Assembly: GCF_002305875.1 (NCBI RefSeq)
Contig: NZ_CP022098.1
Coordinates: 7,068,001 to 7,132,000 of the forward strand
Direction of reading: 5' to 3'
From: Cystobacter fuscus
GTDB taxonomy: Bacteria > Myxococcota > Myxococcia > Myxococcales > Myxococcaceae
Length of the DNA stretch: 64,000 nucleotides
The position numbers and the translations under genes are program-made. The notes beneath the pieces are model-generated. The model saw only the letters and a program-made list of their open reading frames with translations. It did not search any database and was not told the DNA's origin. Shown here one piece after another: positions 42,143-50,975 of this stretch (positions within the stretch are counted from its first letter, which is position 1; every line of letters begins with the position of its first letter).

Positions 42143-43159
42143 TCAGTAGGTCAGCCACAGCGGGTGACGGACGAGCGCCGCGCAGACGCCAATCCAGGCC
42201 AGGCGCGTGTTCTGCGCCTCGAGCGGGAGATAGATCTGCTCGTACAGCGCCTTCGCTTCCTCTTCCGAGGGCGGCTGTCCGAGCATGCGCAGGTAGAGCG
42301 CGCGCAGGTTCTTCTGCACCGCGTCCGGGTTGTTGGTGGAGGTGTTGGTGAGCGTCACGTAGCGCAACACCGCCTTGTTGCCCGCCTTGTCCACCGCACG
42401 CGAACACCAGGCCTGCGACATCTGGACCAGCGCCTGCGCGGCGGAGGGACCGAAGCTCACGTCCCGCTTGCGGTACATGAGCGGGTTGCCGCCTCCGAGG
42501 GCCTCGAACCGCTCGCCGGTGCGGGAGTCGGAGATGTACTGGCCCGAGATGCCGGGCGACCAATCCCCGGGCCACACGAAGAACCTGCCGCCATTGACGA
42601 TGTACGCGCTGTTGCGCCAGTTGGGATCGCTGGTGCTGACGAAGTCCTCGAGCGTGAGTCCGAGCTGATCCATCAAGCTCACGACCATCTCCTCGGCCGT
42701 CAGCCGGCGGACGTTGAACTCCCCCGGAGCCGGAGCCTCCAACTGCGCGGGCGGAGGTGGCAGATCGCGGATCCAGGCCTCCACCTGCTCGAGGCTCAGC
42801 GTGACACGGCCGCTGGTGACGAGTTCATTGTAGGTCTCGCCCAGCGGCATCTGGGGATAGCTTCCGGGGGCGACGCCCTTGAGCAGCTGGATCAACACGC
42901 TGTTCTCGGGATCCCCACGCTTGACGTACTTCTCGTTGTACACGAGCCCGCTCTCGAACGCGCTGAGCGAGGCGAAGAACGGCTTGTTGCCGGTGAGGTG
43001 GCAGCCCTGGCACGCGGGCGCGAGCGCGAGGCGGACCTCGTCGTTCTTGTTCACGGCCTCGCACTTGTCGCCGTCCGTGGGCTTCGGGCAGCCCCCCATG
43101 GTGAGGCCGAGGAGGATCAGCGCGGCGGCTCCCAGCCATGTACGCCATGTTCTCATCAC
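42143..43159 (-). CDS. CxxCH (c-type haem) lipoprotein
   Basis: This 338-residue periplasmic lipoprotein has a signal ending MGGC (lipidation Cys24), one haem-c motif CQGCH at 50-54, and a soluble remainder containing YPQMPLGETYNELVTSG and a WIRDLPPP segment typical of the cytochrome domain N-terminal to planctomycete-type DUF1592-like proteins. The rest (about 155-338) is unassigned. It overlaps the upstream gene by 4 bases (ATGA) and is followed by the DUF1501-type gene. It is likely an electron-transfer or metal-binding partner of that protein. Confidence 0.8.
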   Translation of the reverse strand: MMRTWRTWLGAAALILLGLTMGGCPKPTDGDKCEAVNKNDEVRLALAPACQGCHLTGNKPFFASLSAFESGLVYNEKYVKRGDPENSVLIQLLKGVAPGSYPQMPLGETYNELVTSGRVTLSLEQVEAWIRDLPPPPAQLEAPAPGEFNVRRLTAEEMVVSLMDQLGLTLEDFVSTSDPNWRNSAYIVNGGRFFVWPGDWSPGISGQYISDSRTGERFEALGGGNPLMYRKRDVSFGPSAAQALVQMSQAWCSRAVDKAGNKAVLRYVTLTNTSTNNPDAVQKNLRALYLRMLGQPPSEEEAKALYEQIYLPLEAQNTRLAWIGVCAALVRHPLWLTY

Positions 43160-45006
43160 AGGCCCCTCCGCAACTCGGACTGCTCGAAAAGGTAGCGCAG
43201 GAAGGGCCGGAGCTTGCGGTCGCGTGCAACGAACTCCCTGGCGAGCTTGTCGATGAAGACCTTCTCGGTGGCCGGATTCAGCTCCCGGCCGATGAACATC
43301 GCGTAGAGCCTGCGCGAGGCGCAGCGATCGAACTCGCCGGAGCGCACCAGGAGCTTGGCGAACCCGAGCGGGCCCATGGTGCCATCGCCATGCTCACCGA
43401 GCAGCGTGTACGTCTCGGGCATCGTGTCGAGCATCACCGCTTCCGGATTGGCGGTGAGCTGCGCGGGGGTGACCGGCGTCAACACGGTGTTGGGGAGGAA
43501 CGCGTTCCTCCAGCGATTTCCCGGCGTGGTGCCGCTGTGCGGATACTGCCCGGACAGCCACTCCTTGGTGATGCGGTAGCGGCCCATGCCCGGGATGAAG
43601 GGCCAGGGGACGTAGTAGCTCGGGGTCGGATTGAAGTCCCAGCGCTTGAAGAAGATCGCCGCGGGATCGAGCGTCTTGTGGCAGTGCTGGCACGTTCCGC
43701 CGGTCGCGGGATCGGTCTCGAGGGGAGGAAAGTGCACGTCCGCGGGGGGCGGCGAGAAGCTCTGGCAGGCGAACATCTCCAGGAAGCGCGCGGCCCGGAC
43801 GCGCTCGCGCGGGAACGAGGACATCGCGCCCATCATGGTGAGCACCCCGGCGGTGGGCAGGCCCTGGGGCGCGTCCTTGGTGGTGCGCGGATCGAAGCGG
43901 TAGGTGCGATCGAGACTGCCGGAGCGCTCCCGGCCGTTGGAGAGCGCGAGGTGGAAGGGCTCCAGTTCCTCGACCACGAACTCGCGCCACGCCTGCGGAT
44001 CATTCGGTGTCGGGTGCATCGGGTCACGCGGTGCGTTGCCCACGTTCGGGCGCCACCACGTGGTGTTCGCGTCCACCGCGCTGCTGCCCATCTGCCGGCC
44101 CAGGCGCACGTACAGCGCGCGCAGCCAGTTGGTTCCCACCGAGTAGTTGCCAAGGACGAGGTCCGAGAGCGGCCGGTCGTGCCACGCCAGGTGCGCGAAG
44201 AGGCGCGCGGGCTCCTCGTAGGGGTGGCGGCGTTGGACGTTGAGATCGGTGACGCTCAGGGTGTTCAAGCCGACGAGCGGCGCGCACCACACCAGGTTGG
44301 GCCCGCAGCCGCACCCCGAGGGCAGCACGGGATCATAGTAGCCACCGTAGGCCACGCCACAGTCGACCGTCTTCCCCTGGGAATCGATGATCTGGGTGAC
44401 GGAGGAGCCGGCCTTGCCGAGCACCTCGACGGTCGTTCCCGGCGCCCACCAGGGCTCGATCGCATGCACCTCGGGCGTCGCGGGATTGCCGTTTCCATCC
44501 TGGTTCGTGCACTGCTTGCCCGAGCCGTCCTGCTGCTGGAACTCGTTCGCGTGGTAGTACGCGCCCGGGTGCTGGGTGTTGCTGGGGCACCTGTGGAGGT
44601 GGCCCGACATGTCGCCCTGGTACGCGTCACCGGCGGCGCCAGCGGTGTACGCGCCCACCGCGAGCCACTCGTGGCCATAGCGCAGCATGCGCTCGTAGAA
44701 CTTCGGCGACGCGAGCGCATCCTCGAGCGCCGAGCGCAGGATGGTTTCCCGCGCTTCCGGTGTGGCCGCGTCCACCATCGCCTCGTACTGCTCGACGGTG
44801 GGCGTGGTCCCCGTGAGCCCGAGCATGACGCGCCGCAAGATCCGCGTCGCGCTCATCTGGTCGTTGAGATTCTGGGGCTCTTCAGGCGCCTCGGGGCCAC
44901 ATTGCTGGGCGTACGCCTCGCTCCCGAGGAATCCTGACATGGCGAACAGCACGGTCAGAATGGCCACGCGCTTCCGATGCAAGTGCCAGTGCATCCTCGG
45001 GAGCAT
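43156..45006 (-). CDS. large exported planctomycete-type cytochrome protein (DUF1592/DUF1588/DUF1585-like)
   Basis: This 616-residue exported protein has a signal peptide (RKRVAILTVLFAMSGFLGSEAYAQ). It shows a segment like RILRRVMLGLTGTTPTVEQ, which matches the DUF1592/1595 core, and one CQHCH haem motif at 439-443 followed by KTLDPAAIFFKRWD, typical of the DUF1588 domain. The C-terminal VRSGEFDRCASRRLYAMFIG and FLRYLFEQSELRRGL match DUF1585. The start could be 45006 or 44994. It heads a leftward operon with the CxxCH lipoprotein and DUF1501-type protein. The function of these modules is unknown. Confidence 0.78.
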   Translation of the reverse strand: MLPRMHWHLHRKRVAILTVLFAMSGFLGSEAYAQQCGPEAPEEPQNLNDQMSATRILRRVMLGLTGTTPTVEQYEAMVDAATPEARETILRSALEDALASPKFYERMLRYGHEWLAVGAYTAGAAGDAYQGDMSGHLHRCPSNTQHPGAYYHANEFQQQDGSGKQCTNQDGNGNPATPEVHAIEPWWAPGTTVEVLGKAGSSVTQIIDSQGKTVDCGVAYGGYYDPVLPSGCGCGPNLVWCAPLVGLNTLSVTDLNVQRRHPYEEPARLFAHLAWHDRPLSDLVLGNYSVGTNWLRALYVRLGRQMGSSAVDANTTWWRPNVGNAPRDPMHPTPNDPQAWREFVVEELEPFHLALSNGRERSGSLDRTYRFDPRTTKDAPQGLPTAGVLTMMGAMSSFPRERVRAARFLEMFACQSFSPPPADVHFPPLETDPATGGTCQHCHKTLDPAAIFFKRWDFNPTPSYYVPWPFIPGMGRYRITKEWLSGQYPHSGTTPGNRWRNAFLPNTVLTPVTPAQLTANPEAVMLDTMPETYTLLGEHGDGTMGPLGFAKLLVRSGEFDRCASRRLYAMFIGRELNPATEKVFIDKLAREFVARDRKLRPFLRYLFEQSELRRGL

Positions 45007-45250
45007 ACCGAGCGGCGTGTTTCGCTGCAAAAGGATTAACCGGCAGGGGATGTATTTCGTGCTCAAGCCGAAATCCTGAGCAACGACCCCCGCGGCCCCG
45101 GCGGCAGCCGGCAGGAGGCTCCCATCCCCCCAAATGGTGCTGGCGACGTCGTGGTGGGCGCTCAGGGGGAACCCGCGCAGCTCGGCTGGCCCTGCACCCT
45201 CAAGATCACCTCGGCCGCTGTGAAGCGAAACCGGAAGCGGACACAGCCCC

Positions 45251-45700
45251 CTATGAGGTGAGAGTACAGACAAAACCTAGCAGCTCTGCCCCCTCACAGC
45301 ATCGAAGGGCACACTCCCGATCATCGCTCTCCACTGCTGTTTCACCCGAGCCAACCAGTCGGTCAACCAGGCGGCCTGCCTCATCCACCGCGAGGCCACC
45401 ATCCTCCGAGAGCAAGTGAACCAGAGATTCCCGACTCGCGTTGGGTCTCAGGCCAGTGAAATAGATCTTCGGTCCCTTCACGGCAGCATATAGTCCGATA
45501 CCTGCACCGAGTTCGCGCACCCGTTTCGCGACCATTTCATTGGAGACCTCGACCATCTCCACTGGCCGAGCGACAATAGAATCCACGATCCGCTTGGAAA
45601 CACCAAGCGATAGCTTGAGTTCACGACGAAGAAGATGAACGAGATCCACCGAGCGCGGATCGTCCTTCCAGCCCGAGAATACGAGTTGAATGGCGCTCAT
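45251..45700 (-). CDS. candidate SitI-type immunity protein
   Basis: This 149-residue cytoplasmic protein starts with MSAIQLVFSGWKDDPRSVDL and has an alpha/beta layout (HLLRRELKLSLGVSKRIVDSI) like ribosomal L7/L12 or ClpS-fold domains; the match is weak. It overlaps the SitA-type toxin gene by 4 bases (ATGA at 45697-45700), so expression is coupled, as for SitA/SitI pairs. I assign immunity from position only. The C-terminal third (about 120-149) contains Cys132, Cys136, Cys137 and Cys145. Codon use is less GC-biased than in neighbouring operons. Confidence 0.55.
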   Translation of the reverse strand: MSAIQLVFSGWKDDPRSVDLVHLLRRELKLSLGVSKRIVDSIVARPVEMVEVSNEMVAKRVRELGAGIGLYAAVKGPKIYFTGLRPNASRESLVHLLSEDGGLAVDEAGRLVDRLVGSGETAVESDDRECALRCCEGAELLGFVCTLTS

Positions 45701-46509
45701 TTCACCCTGACTCGAATTGGACGAGGCGTGTGACCGGGGCGCGCTCCGGTCGTTCGCGTCGCACCTTGAATGATGACTTCGCTTGCACCACGTGATCGCC
45801 CGAACTCACGGATAATCTCACCCATTTCCATCAAACCGCTTGTTCCCGCGCCCTGACCTTGAATATGGGTCTGATCAAGCGTGATCGTCCCCCCACTGGC
45901 TTCGATGTTGCCCATGATTCGAATTTCGCCATTCTCGCCTTCCGCAACGATCTCAATCACCCCTTCCCCTTCCGTGACCTCAGTAATCCTCGATCCAGTC
46001 TTCGCATCTTCCTGCTCCTTGGTGTTCTCATTGAACAGCGACGTGAACGATTCCGTTTCAGGTACGGGCTTCGTTTCAGGCGCGGGCCTCACTTTCTCGG
46101 GATCGCCCCAGCTCAGCTCATACGCATCCAGGGCCTCTTTGATGGCGAAGCCCACCACGACAACGCCCGCCACAATTACAGCCCCCACGACGATCTCCGG
46201 CGCCGCGAGGACGCAGACGCCAAGCCCCATGGCCGCGGCACCCGCAGAGGCAACGGCGCATCGTCCCGTGAGGTCGTGAAACTCGATCCGGTCATGGTCG
46301 AGGGCATGAAAGCATCGCTCCGCCAGCACGGGCCAGGTCTCGGAAGCCGATTGGACGGCGCACCGCCCCCCGTCCGTCCAGGGCAGCGTCGCCGCTCGCT
46401 GGAGATTGACGAGCCGCGGGTCTCGGGCCGATGGCTCTCTGGGGCTCGGCGCTGACGTAGCGCAGGCGGAGAGATAGAACAGAAGTGCGATGCACGCGCG
46501 GAAACGCAT
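45697..46509 (-). CDS. SitA-like (SitA5-type) polymorphic lipoprotein toxin
   Basis: This 270-residue lipoprotein has lipobox LSAC (Cys16). The N-terminal 120 residues (RLVNLQRAATLPWTDGGRCA, AERCFHALDHDRIEFHDLTG, and the hydrophobic stretch VGAVIVAGVVVVGFAIKEAL) match the family of SitA5-type lipoproteins in Myxococcus and relatives. The linker is Pro/Thr/Glu-rich. The C-terminal domain (about 180-270) contains LDQTHIQGQGAGTSGLMEMG and SEVIIQGATRTTGARPGHTP, a module repeatedly seen at the ends of bacterial toxins; its activity is unknown. SitA proteins pass between cells by TraA/TraB outer-membrane exchange and kill siblings lacking the immunity gene. ATG 46509 follows GGAGGAC. Confidence 0.72.
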   Translation of the reverse strand: MRFRACIALLFYLSACATSAPSPREPSARDPRLVNLQRAATLPWTDGGRCAVQSASETWPVLAERCFHALDHDRIEFHDLTGRCAVASAGAAAMGLGVCVLAAPEIVVGAVIVAGVVVVGFAIKEALDAYELSWGDPEKVRPAPETKPVPETESFTSLFNENTKEQEDAKTGSRITEVTEGEGVIEIVAEGENGEIRIMGNIEASGGTITLDQTHIQGQGAGTSGLMEMGEIIREFGRSRGASEVIIQGATRTTGARPGHTPRPIRVRVK

Positions 46510-46647
46510 GGCCACGTCCTCCAATCGAGTCAGGACCTGAAAGATCCTGGTGGGTCCGTTCGGAGTATGCTGGCGCGCCCCTCCAGGGGGGTAGAGGTGC
46601 ACACGGGGGAACGGCGTGGGACGGGACGGGAGGAATCAGGCACCAGT

Positions 46648-46682
46648 TTAAGTCAATTGACTTTTTCAGTCATTCGACTTAA
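46648..46682. promoter_or_regulatory. 35-bp imperfect inverted repeat, candidate TetR operator
   Basis: Two 15-base boxes face each other: 46648-46662 (TTAAGTCAATTGACT) and the reverse complement of 46668-46682 (TTAAGTCGAATGACT); they match at 13 of 15 positions. The spacer is 5 bases. The left box contains a perfect 14-base palindrome at 46650-46663. The element starts 40 bases upstream of the TetR gene start, the usual site for autoregulation. Confidence 0.6.
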
Positions 46683-46721
46683 TCCCCCTCGCATGGGGTT
46701 GAGAAAGGTTCTGGTGCGCGG

Positions 46722-47366
46722 GTGAGTCCGAGCAAATCCGACCGGGGCGGTGAGACACGCGAATTGCTCCTCGTCACCGCGGAGCGGCTGTTCGCCGAGC
46801 ACGGCGTGGAGGCGGTCTCCAACCGTCAGGTGAGCGAGGCGGCCGGCCAGTCGAACAACTTCGCCGTCGGCTACCACTTCGGCTCCAAGGAGGACCTCGT
46901 GGTGGCGATCGTGCGCCGACACTCCGAGTCCATCGAACGGCGGCGTACCGAGATGCTCGCGGAGATCGCCGGCTCGCCCGACCTGCGCGACTGGGCGTCC
47001 TGCCTCGTGCGGCCGATCACCGAGCACCTCGCCTCGCTGGGCAGCCCCTCCTGGTACGCGCGGTTCGTCGCCCAGGTGACCACCCATCCCTCCTTCCGGG
47101 AGTTGGTGACAAACGAGGCGCTCTCCTCGCGATCGATGCAGCAAAACGTCGAGGGCATGTTCCGGCTGGTTCCGCGGCTCCCCGAGGAGGTGCAGCAGGA
47201 GCGTGGCTACATGAGCCGGTTGATGATCGTGCACATGTGCGCCGAGCGCGAGCGCGCGCTGCACGAGGGCACCACCCCGCCCGGCTCGACGTGGGAGTCC
47301 ACCGCGGCCGGACTGGTCGACGCGCTCGTCGGAGTGTGGCTGGCCCCTGTCACCGCCCGGCGGTGA
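46722..47366 (+). CDS. TetR-family transcriptional regulator
   Basis: This 214-residue TetR regulator has an N-terminal helix-turn-helix (residues about 8-55: RELLLVTAERLFAEHGVEAV, then SNRQVSEAAGQSNNFAVGYHF) and a helical ligand domain. The start is GTG at 46722; upstream residues are not supported. A 35-bp inverted repeat just upstream is a likely operator. The SDR gene follows after 80 bases on the same strand and may be the regulated target. Confidence 0.88.
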   Translation: MSPSKSDRGGETRELLLVTAERLFAEHGVEAVSNRQVSEAAGQSNNFAVGYHFGSKEDLVVAIVRRHSESIERRRTEMLAEIAGSPDLRDWASCLVRPITEHLASLGSPSWYARFVAQVTTHPSFRELVTNEALSSRSMQQNVEGMFRLVPRLPEEVQQERGYMSRLMIVHMCAERERALHEGTTPPGSTWESTAAGLVDALVGVWLAPVTARR

Positions 47367-47446
47367 GAGTGAACCCGAAACCCATCATGCAGTGCGCAGT
47401 CCGCATCAAGTCGTTGTCCTGAACCCTCCTCCACGGGAACTCCTCC

Positions 47447-48214
47447 ATGAAGAAACTCGAAGGCAAGGTCTCCATCGTCACGGGCGCGGCCTCGGGCCTG
47501 GGCCGCTCCATCGCCCGGCTCTTCGCCGCCGAAGGCAGCCGCGTGGTCGCCACCGACATCAACCCGGCGGGGCTCGAGTCCCTGGCCGGAGAAATCCGGG
47601 ACGCGGGCGGAGTCGTGACGCCGCTGCGCGTCGACATCTCCCAGCAGGCGGACCTCGACAAGATGTTCGAGACGACCCTGAGCACCCACGGCACCCTGGA
47701 CATCCTGGTGAACAACGCGGGCGTCATGGATGACTTCAGCCCGGTGGGCGACGTGACGGACGCGATGTGGGAGCGCCTCATGAGCATCAACCTGACGGCG
47801 CCCTTCCGCGCCATGAGGAGCGCCCTGCGCATCATGGTCGAGAAGAAGACGGGCAACATCATCAACATCGCGTCCGTGGGCGGCCTGCAGGGCGCGCGCG
47901 CTGGAGCCGCCTACACCGCGAGCAAGCACGCGGTGATTGGCCTCACCAAGAACACCGGGTTCTTCTACGCCAAGGCCGGCATCCGCTGTAACGCCATCGC
48001 TCCCGGAGGCATGATGACCAACATCGCCGCCGGCCTGGACATGAGCAAGGTGCCCGCGGCGGTGATGGAGCGGATGGGGCCCGGCCTGGCGCTCAATGTC
48101 CGCAACTCCCACCCGGACGAGGTGGCCCGGGTCGCCTTGTTCCTCGCCTCGGACGAGTCGTCCTTCGTCAACGGCACGGTCGTGACGGCGGACGGAGGCT
48201 GGAGCGCCTACTGA
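47447..48214 (+). CDS. SDR family oxidoreductase
   Basis: This 255-residue short-chain dehydrogenase has the Rossmann motif VTGAASGLGRSIARLFAAEG (12-31), NNAGVMDDF, catalytic Ser in NIASVGGL, YTASKHA for Tyr-x3-Lys, and the C-terminal FVNGTVVTADGGWSAY. The substrate is unknown; the sequence resembles 3-oxoacyl-reductase and steroid dehydrogenase types. It probably lies downstream of, and under, the adjacent TetR regulator. Its stop overlaps the 3' end of the convergent coaBC by 7 bases. Confidence 0.9.
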   Translation: MKKLEGKVSIVTGAASGLGRSIARLFAAEGSRVVATDINPAGLESLAGEIRDAGGVVTPLRVDISQQADLDKMFETTLSTHGTLDILVNNAGVMDDFSPVGDVTDAMWERLMSINLTAPFRAMRSALRIMVEKKTGNIINIASVGGLQGARAGAAYTASKHAVIGLTKNTGFFYAKAGIRCNAIAPGGMMTNIAAGLDMSKVPAAVMERMGPGLALNVRNSHPDEVARVALFLASDESSFVNGTVVTADGGWSAY

Positions 48215-49434
48215 GGCAGCGCGGGCAGGTAGCCGCGCACCAGCTCCAACAGGGCGCGAGCCACCTCGTGCTTGGTGCCGGACAGCGCGTGCTCGCCCCC
48301 GTCCCGGGTGAGCACCGTCACCTGGTTGGTGTCCACGCCGAAGCCCGCGCCCGGCGCGGTGACGTCATTGGCCACGATGGCGTCCAGCCCCTTGCGCTGG
48401 AGCTTCTCGCGCGCGTACTCCACCACCCGCTGCGTCTCCGCCGCGAAGCCCACCAGCGCGGGCCTCCGCGCCCGCCCCGCCACCCGCCGCGAGGCCTCGG
48501 CGAGCACGTCCGGCGTGCGCACCAGCGTCAGCGTCTCCGGCCCCTCGGTCTTCTTCACCTTGTGCTCCGCGCGCGTCTGGGGCTTCCAGTCGCTCACCGC
48601 CGCGGACGCGATGAAGAGGTCCACGTCCTCCACCCGGGCGAGCACCTCGCGCGCCATGTCCTCCGCGCCCACCACGTCCACCACCTCCAGGCCCGCCCGC
48701 GCCACCTCCCCCACCGGACCGAGCACCACCGTGACGTGCGCCCCGAGGCTCCGCGCCGCCTGCGCCACCGCCATCCCCATCTTCCCCGTCGAGGGGTTGG
48801 AGATGAAGCGCACCGGATCCAGGTACTCGCGCGTGGGCCCCGCGGTGAGCAGCACCCGCCGGCCCGCGAGCGGCCCCGGAGCGAAGAGGGCCTTGGCCGC
48901 CGCGACGATGTCCCCCACCTCGGCGAGCCGGCCCGCGCCCACGTCTCCGCACGCGAGCATTCCCGCGCCAGGGCCCACGAAGTGGAAGCGCGGCGAGGCG
49001 CGCAGCGCGGCGAGGTTCTCCTGGGTCCGCTCGTTGTCCCACATGGCCACGTTCATCGCGGGCGCGAGCAGCACCGGTCCCCGGAAGGCGAGCAGCGACG
49101 TGGTCACCGCGTCGCCGCCGAGTCCCGCGCGGATGCGCGCCATCAGGTCCGCCGTCGCCGGGGCCACCACGTACAGGTCCGCCCAGCGCGCCAGGTCCAG
49201 GTGGCCGAAGTTGCCCTCCTGGGAGGGATCGAAATAGTCCGTGAGCACCGGGTGGCCGCTGAGCGCCTGGAAGGTGAGCGGCGTGACGAACTGCTGGGCC
49301 GCCTCCGTCATGGCCACGCGCACCTGGGCCCCGGCGCGTCCCAGCTCGCGCACCAGCTCGCACGCCTTGTAAGCCGCGATGCCGCCGCCCACTCCGACGA
49401 TCACCCGGCGCCCCTGCAATGCCGACGCGTTCAT
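48208..49434 (-). CDS. coaBC: bifunctional phosphopantothenoylcysteine decarboxylase / phosphopantothenate-cysteine ligase
   Basis: This 408-residue CoaBC joins cysteine to 4'-phosphopantothenate and decarboxylates the product, two steps of coenzyme A synthesis. The N-terminal CoaC domain shows VIVGVGGGIAAYKACELVRE, the flavin site APAMNVAMWDN, and the PXMNXXMW motif, plus a Cys in GMLACGDVGAGR, the proton donor. The CoaB domain shows VLLTAGPTREYLDPVRFISN and NPSTGKMG, then ASAAVSDWKP, and VGFAAETQR. ATG 49434 (MNASALQG) starts the flavoprotein fold; the frame is open further upstream but without any domain. This is a housekeeping gene. Confidence 0.97.
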   Translation of the reverse strand: MNASALQGRRVIVGVGGGIAAYKACELVRELGRAGAQVRVAMTEAAQQFVTPLTFQALSGHPVLTDYFDPSQEGNFGHLDLARWADLYVVAPATADLMARIRAGLGGDAVTTSLLAFRGPVLLAPAMNVAMWDNERTQENLAALRASPRFHFVGPGAGMLACGDVGAGRLAEVGDIVAAAKALFAPGPLAGRRVLLTAGPTREYLDPVRFISNPSTGKMGMAVAQAARSLGAHVTVVLGPVGEVARAGLEVVDVVGAEDMAREVLARVEDVDLFIASAAVSDWKPQTRAEHKVKKTEGPETLTLVRTPDVLAEASRRVAGRARRPALVGFAAETQRVVEYAREKLQRKGLDAIVANDVTAPGAGFGVDTNQVTVLTRDGGEHALSGTKHEVARALLELVRGYLPALPQ

Positions 49435-49552
49435 GCCGCGTTCCTTACGCGTCACGGCCCGGGCTCGCAACCTTTCGGTGACCCCAAGGGCCCCCACCCG
49501 GGCCATGCTCATTTTCGTTGTCGACCAAACACATCGAGGCATAGCCTGCTCC

Positions 49553-49876
49553 ATGGCCAAGAACATCAATCCCAAGCAAAAAGAAATCGAACGTTTGTTC
49601 AAAGCGGCGGCAAGTCACGAAGAAACACTTCTCGATCTCGATGAAGATGATCCCGAGCTGGACGGCATCCTCGAGGACCTCGAAATCGTTTTCAGGGAAA
49701 TCATCAAACTCGATCCGAAAAACATCGAAGCCCTGACTCGCCTGGGTGAGTTCTTCCTGGAGCGCGGAGGAGCTGAAGACGAAGCCTTGATTCATCTGGA
49801 GCAAGCGCTTCAGCTCGATCCCAAGAACAAGAAACTTCAAAAGCTCATCAAGAACGCCAAGGCGGCCCTGGACTGA
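49553..49876 (+). CDS. small TPR-like protein
   Basis: This 107-residue protein is acidic and helical, with two or three tetratricopeptide-like units: IIKLDPKNIEALTRLGEFFL and EALIHLEQALQLDPKNKKLQ. It has no signal peptide, so it is cytoplasmic. It is relatively AT-rich for this genome and rich in Glu/Lys. TPR proteins mediate protein-protein contacts; the partner is unknown. ATG 49553 is used, as upstream in-frame sequence is non-coding in appearance. It is divergent from coaBC. Confidence 0.72.
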   Translation: MAKNINPKQKEIERLFKAAASHEETLLDLDEDDPELDGILEDLEIVFREIIKLDPKNIEALTRLGEFFLERGGAEDEALIHLEQALQLDPKNKKLQKLIKNAKAALD

Positions 49877-49928
49877 ACGGACTCCGCCTGAAGTCCGCCC
49901 GCCCCGCGCCTCCGTGGCGCCAGAGGAC

Positions 49929-50975
49929 TCAGCGCGTGGCAGTAGGGGCTCGCCGGTTCAGCAGCTCATCCCGGAGGGGCACGACCTGGGTGGTGGACAG
50001 GTCCACGGGCGTCTTGAAGTCCGAGGCCAGGCTCTGTTGACGCAGTTGCTCCAGGTGTTTGAGCAACCGGACCCGCCGCTCCGTCTTCGCCGGATGGGGC
50101 GTGGAGAGCCCTCCCCGCTCCGGCAGCTTCGCCAGGAAGGACACGTACTCGTCGGGCGCGTAGCCGGCCGCCGCCATGAGCTCCACCGCCTGGAGATCCG
50201 CGGCGAACTCGTCCTCCTGCCGGAAGCCCTGGCGGTTGATGCGCTCGATGAAGCCCCGGGTGACGGCGCGGATGAACTCCCGGCCCGACTGGTCGAAGTC
50301 GAAGCCCTTGACCTTGCTGCCCGCCCGCGCGAAGGCCTCTCGCAAGGTACTCGCCGGAAGCGCCTGGGACAGGTTCTGGAACTGCTGTCCCAGCCGCTGC
50401 CCGGCATTGGAGACCACCTGCGCCGTCGCCTCCTGGTAGGCGCTCCCCTCCTCGACCTTCGCCGAGTTCTCGCACTGGCCCACGAGATAGTCCTGGTACT
50501 CGTCCAGGGCGTGCTTGCCCGTGATGTGGGCGATCTCATGCGCCAGCACGCCCGCGAGCTGGGCCTCGTTGTCCAGCCGCGCGAGCAACCCCTCGGACAC
50601 GAAGACGTAGCCTCCCGGGCCGCTCACCGCGTTGACGCCCTCGGACTGGAGCACGCCGAACACCCAGGGCAGATGTGGCCGGCTGGATTGAGCCGCGAGG
50701 TTCCTGCCTATCTTGTTGAGTTGCACATGCAGCGCCTCGGCATCGCCCTGGGTGGTCAGGCCCCCGCCCTCGCTCACCCACTGGGCGCTCACCGCGTCTC
50801 CAAACGAGCGCTCCTCCTCGAAGGTGATGACCCGCTCGCGCAGGGCCTCGCACTCCTGGCGCATCTCGCTCGCGCGGAGTTTCGCCTGCTGGTCCGCCTG
50901 GATGAAGCGGGTGCAGGAGCCAAAGCCGCACAGCGGCAGACAGACGGCGACGAGCATCAGGTGGCGGCGCATCAC
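49929..50975 (-). CDS. M48-family metalloprotease lipoprotein
   Basis: This 348-residue periplasmic zinc protease of the M48 (BepA/YggG-like) family has a signal ending CGFGSC (lipidation Cys21), the zinc motif HEIAH at 146-150 in LAGVLAHEIAHITGKHALDE, and the third ligand Glu probably in EDEFAADLQAVELMAAAGY. These proteases check outer-membrane or envelope proteins. It is the third of a leftward group and overlaps the SH3-domain gene by 4 bases. The surrounding envelope genes are consistent with cell-surface quality control. Confidence 0.87.
   Translation of the reverse strand: MMRRHLMLVAVCLPLCGFGSCTRFIQADQQAKLRASEMRQECEALRERVITFEEERSFGDAVSAQWVSEGGGLTTQGDAEALHVQLNKIGRNLAAQSSRPHLPWVFGVLQSEGVNAVSGPGGYVFVSEGLLARLDNEAQLAGVLAHEIAHITGKHALDEYQDYLVGQCENSAKVEEGSAYQEATAQVVSNAGQRLGQQFQNLSQALPASTLREAFARAGSKVKGFDFDQSGREFIRAVTRGFIERINRQGFRQEDEFAADLQAVELMAAAGYAPDEYVSFLAKLPERGGLSTPHPAKTERRVRLLKHLEQLRQQSLASDFKTPVDLSTTQVVPLRDELLNRRAPTATR

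Noticed and set aside
39236-43195. A plus-strand open frame of about 1300 codons opposite the lipoxygenase and DUF1501 genes
   Set aside because: Same codon-bias artefact; the minus strand carries recognisable enzymes with active-site motifs.
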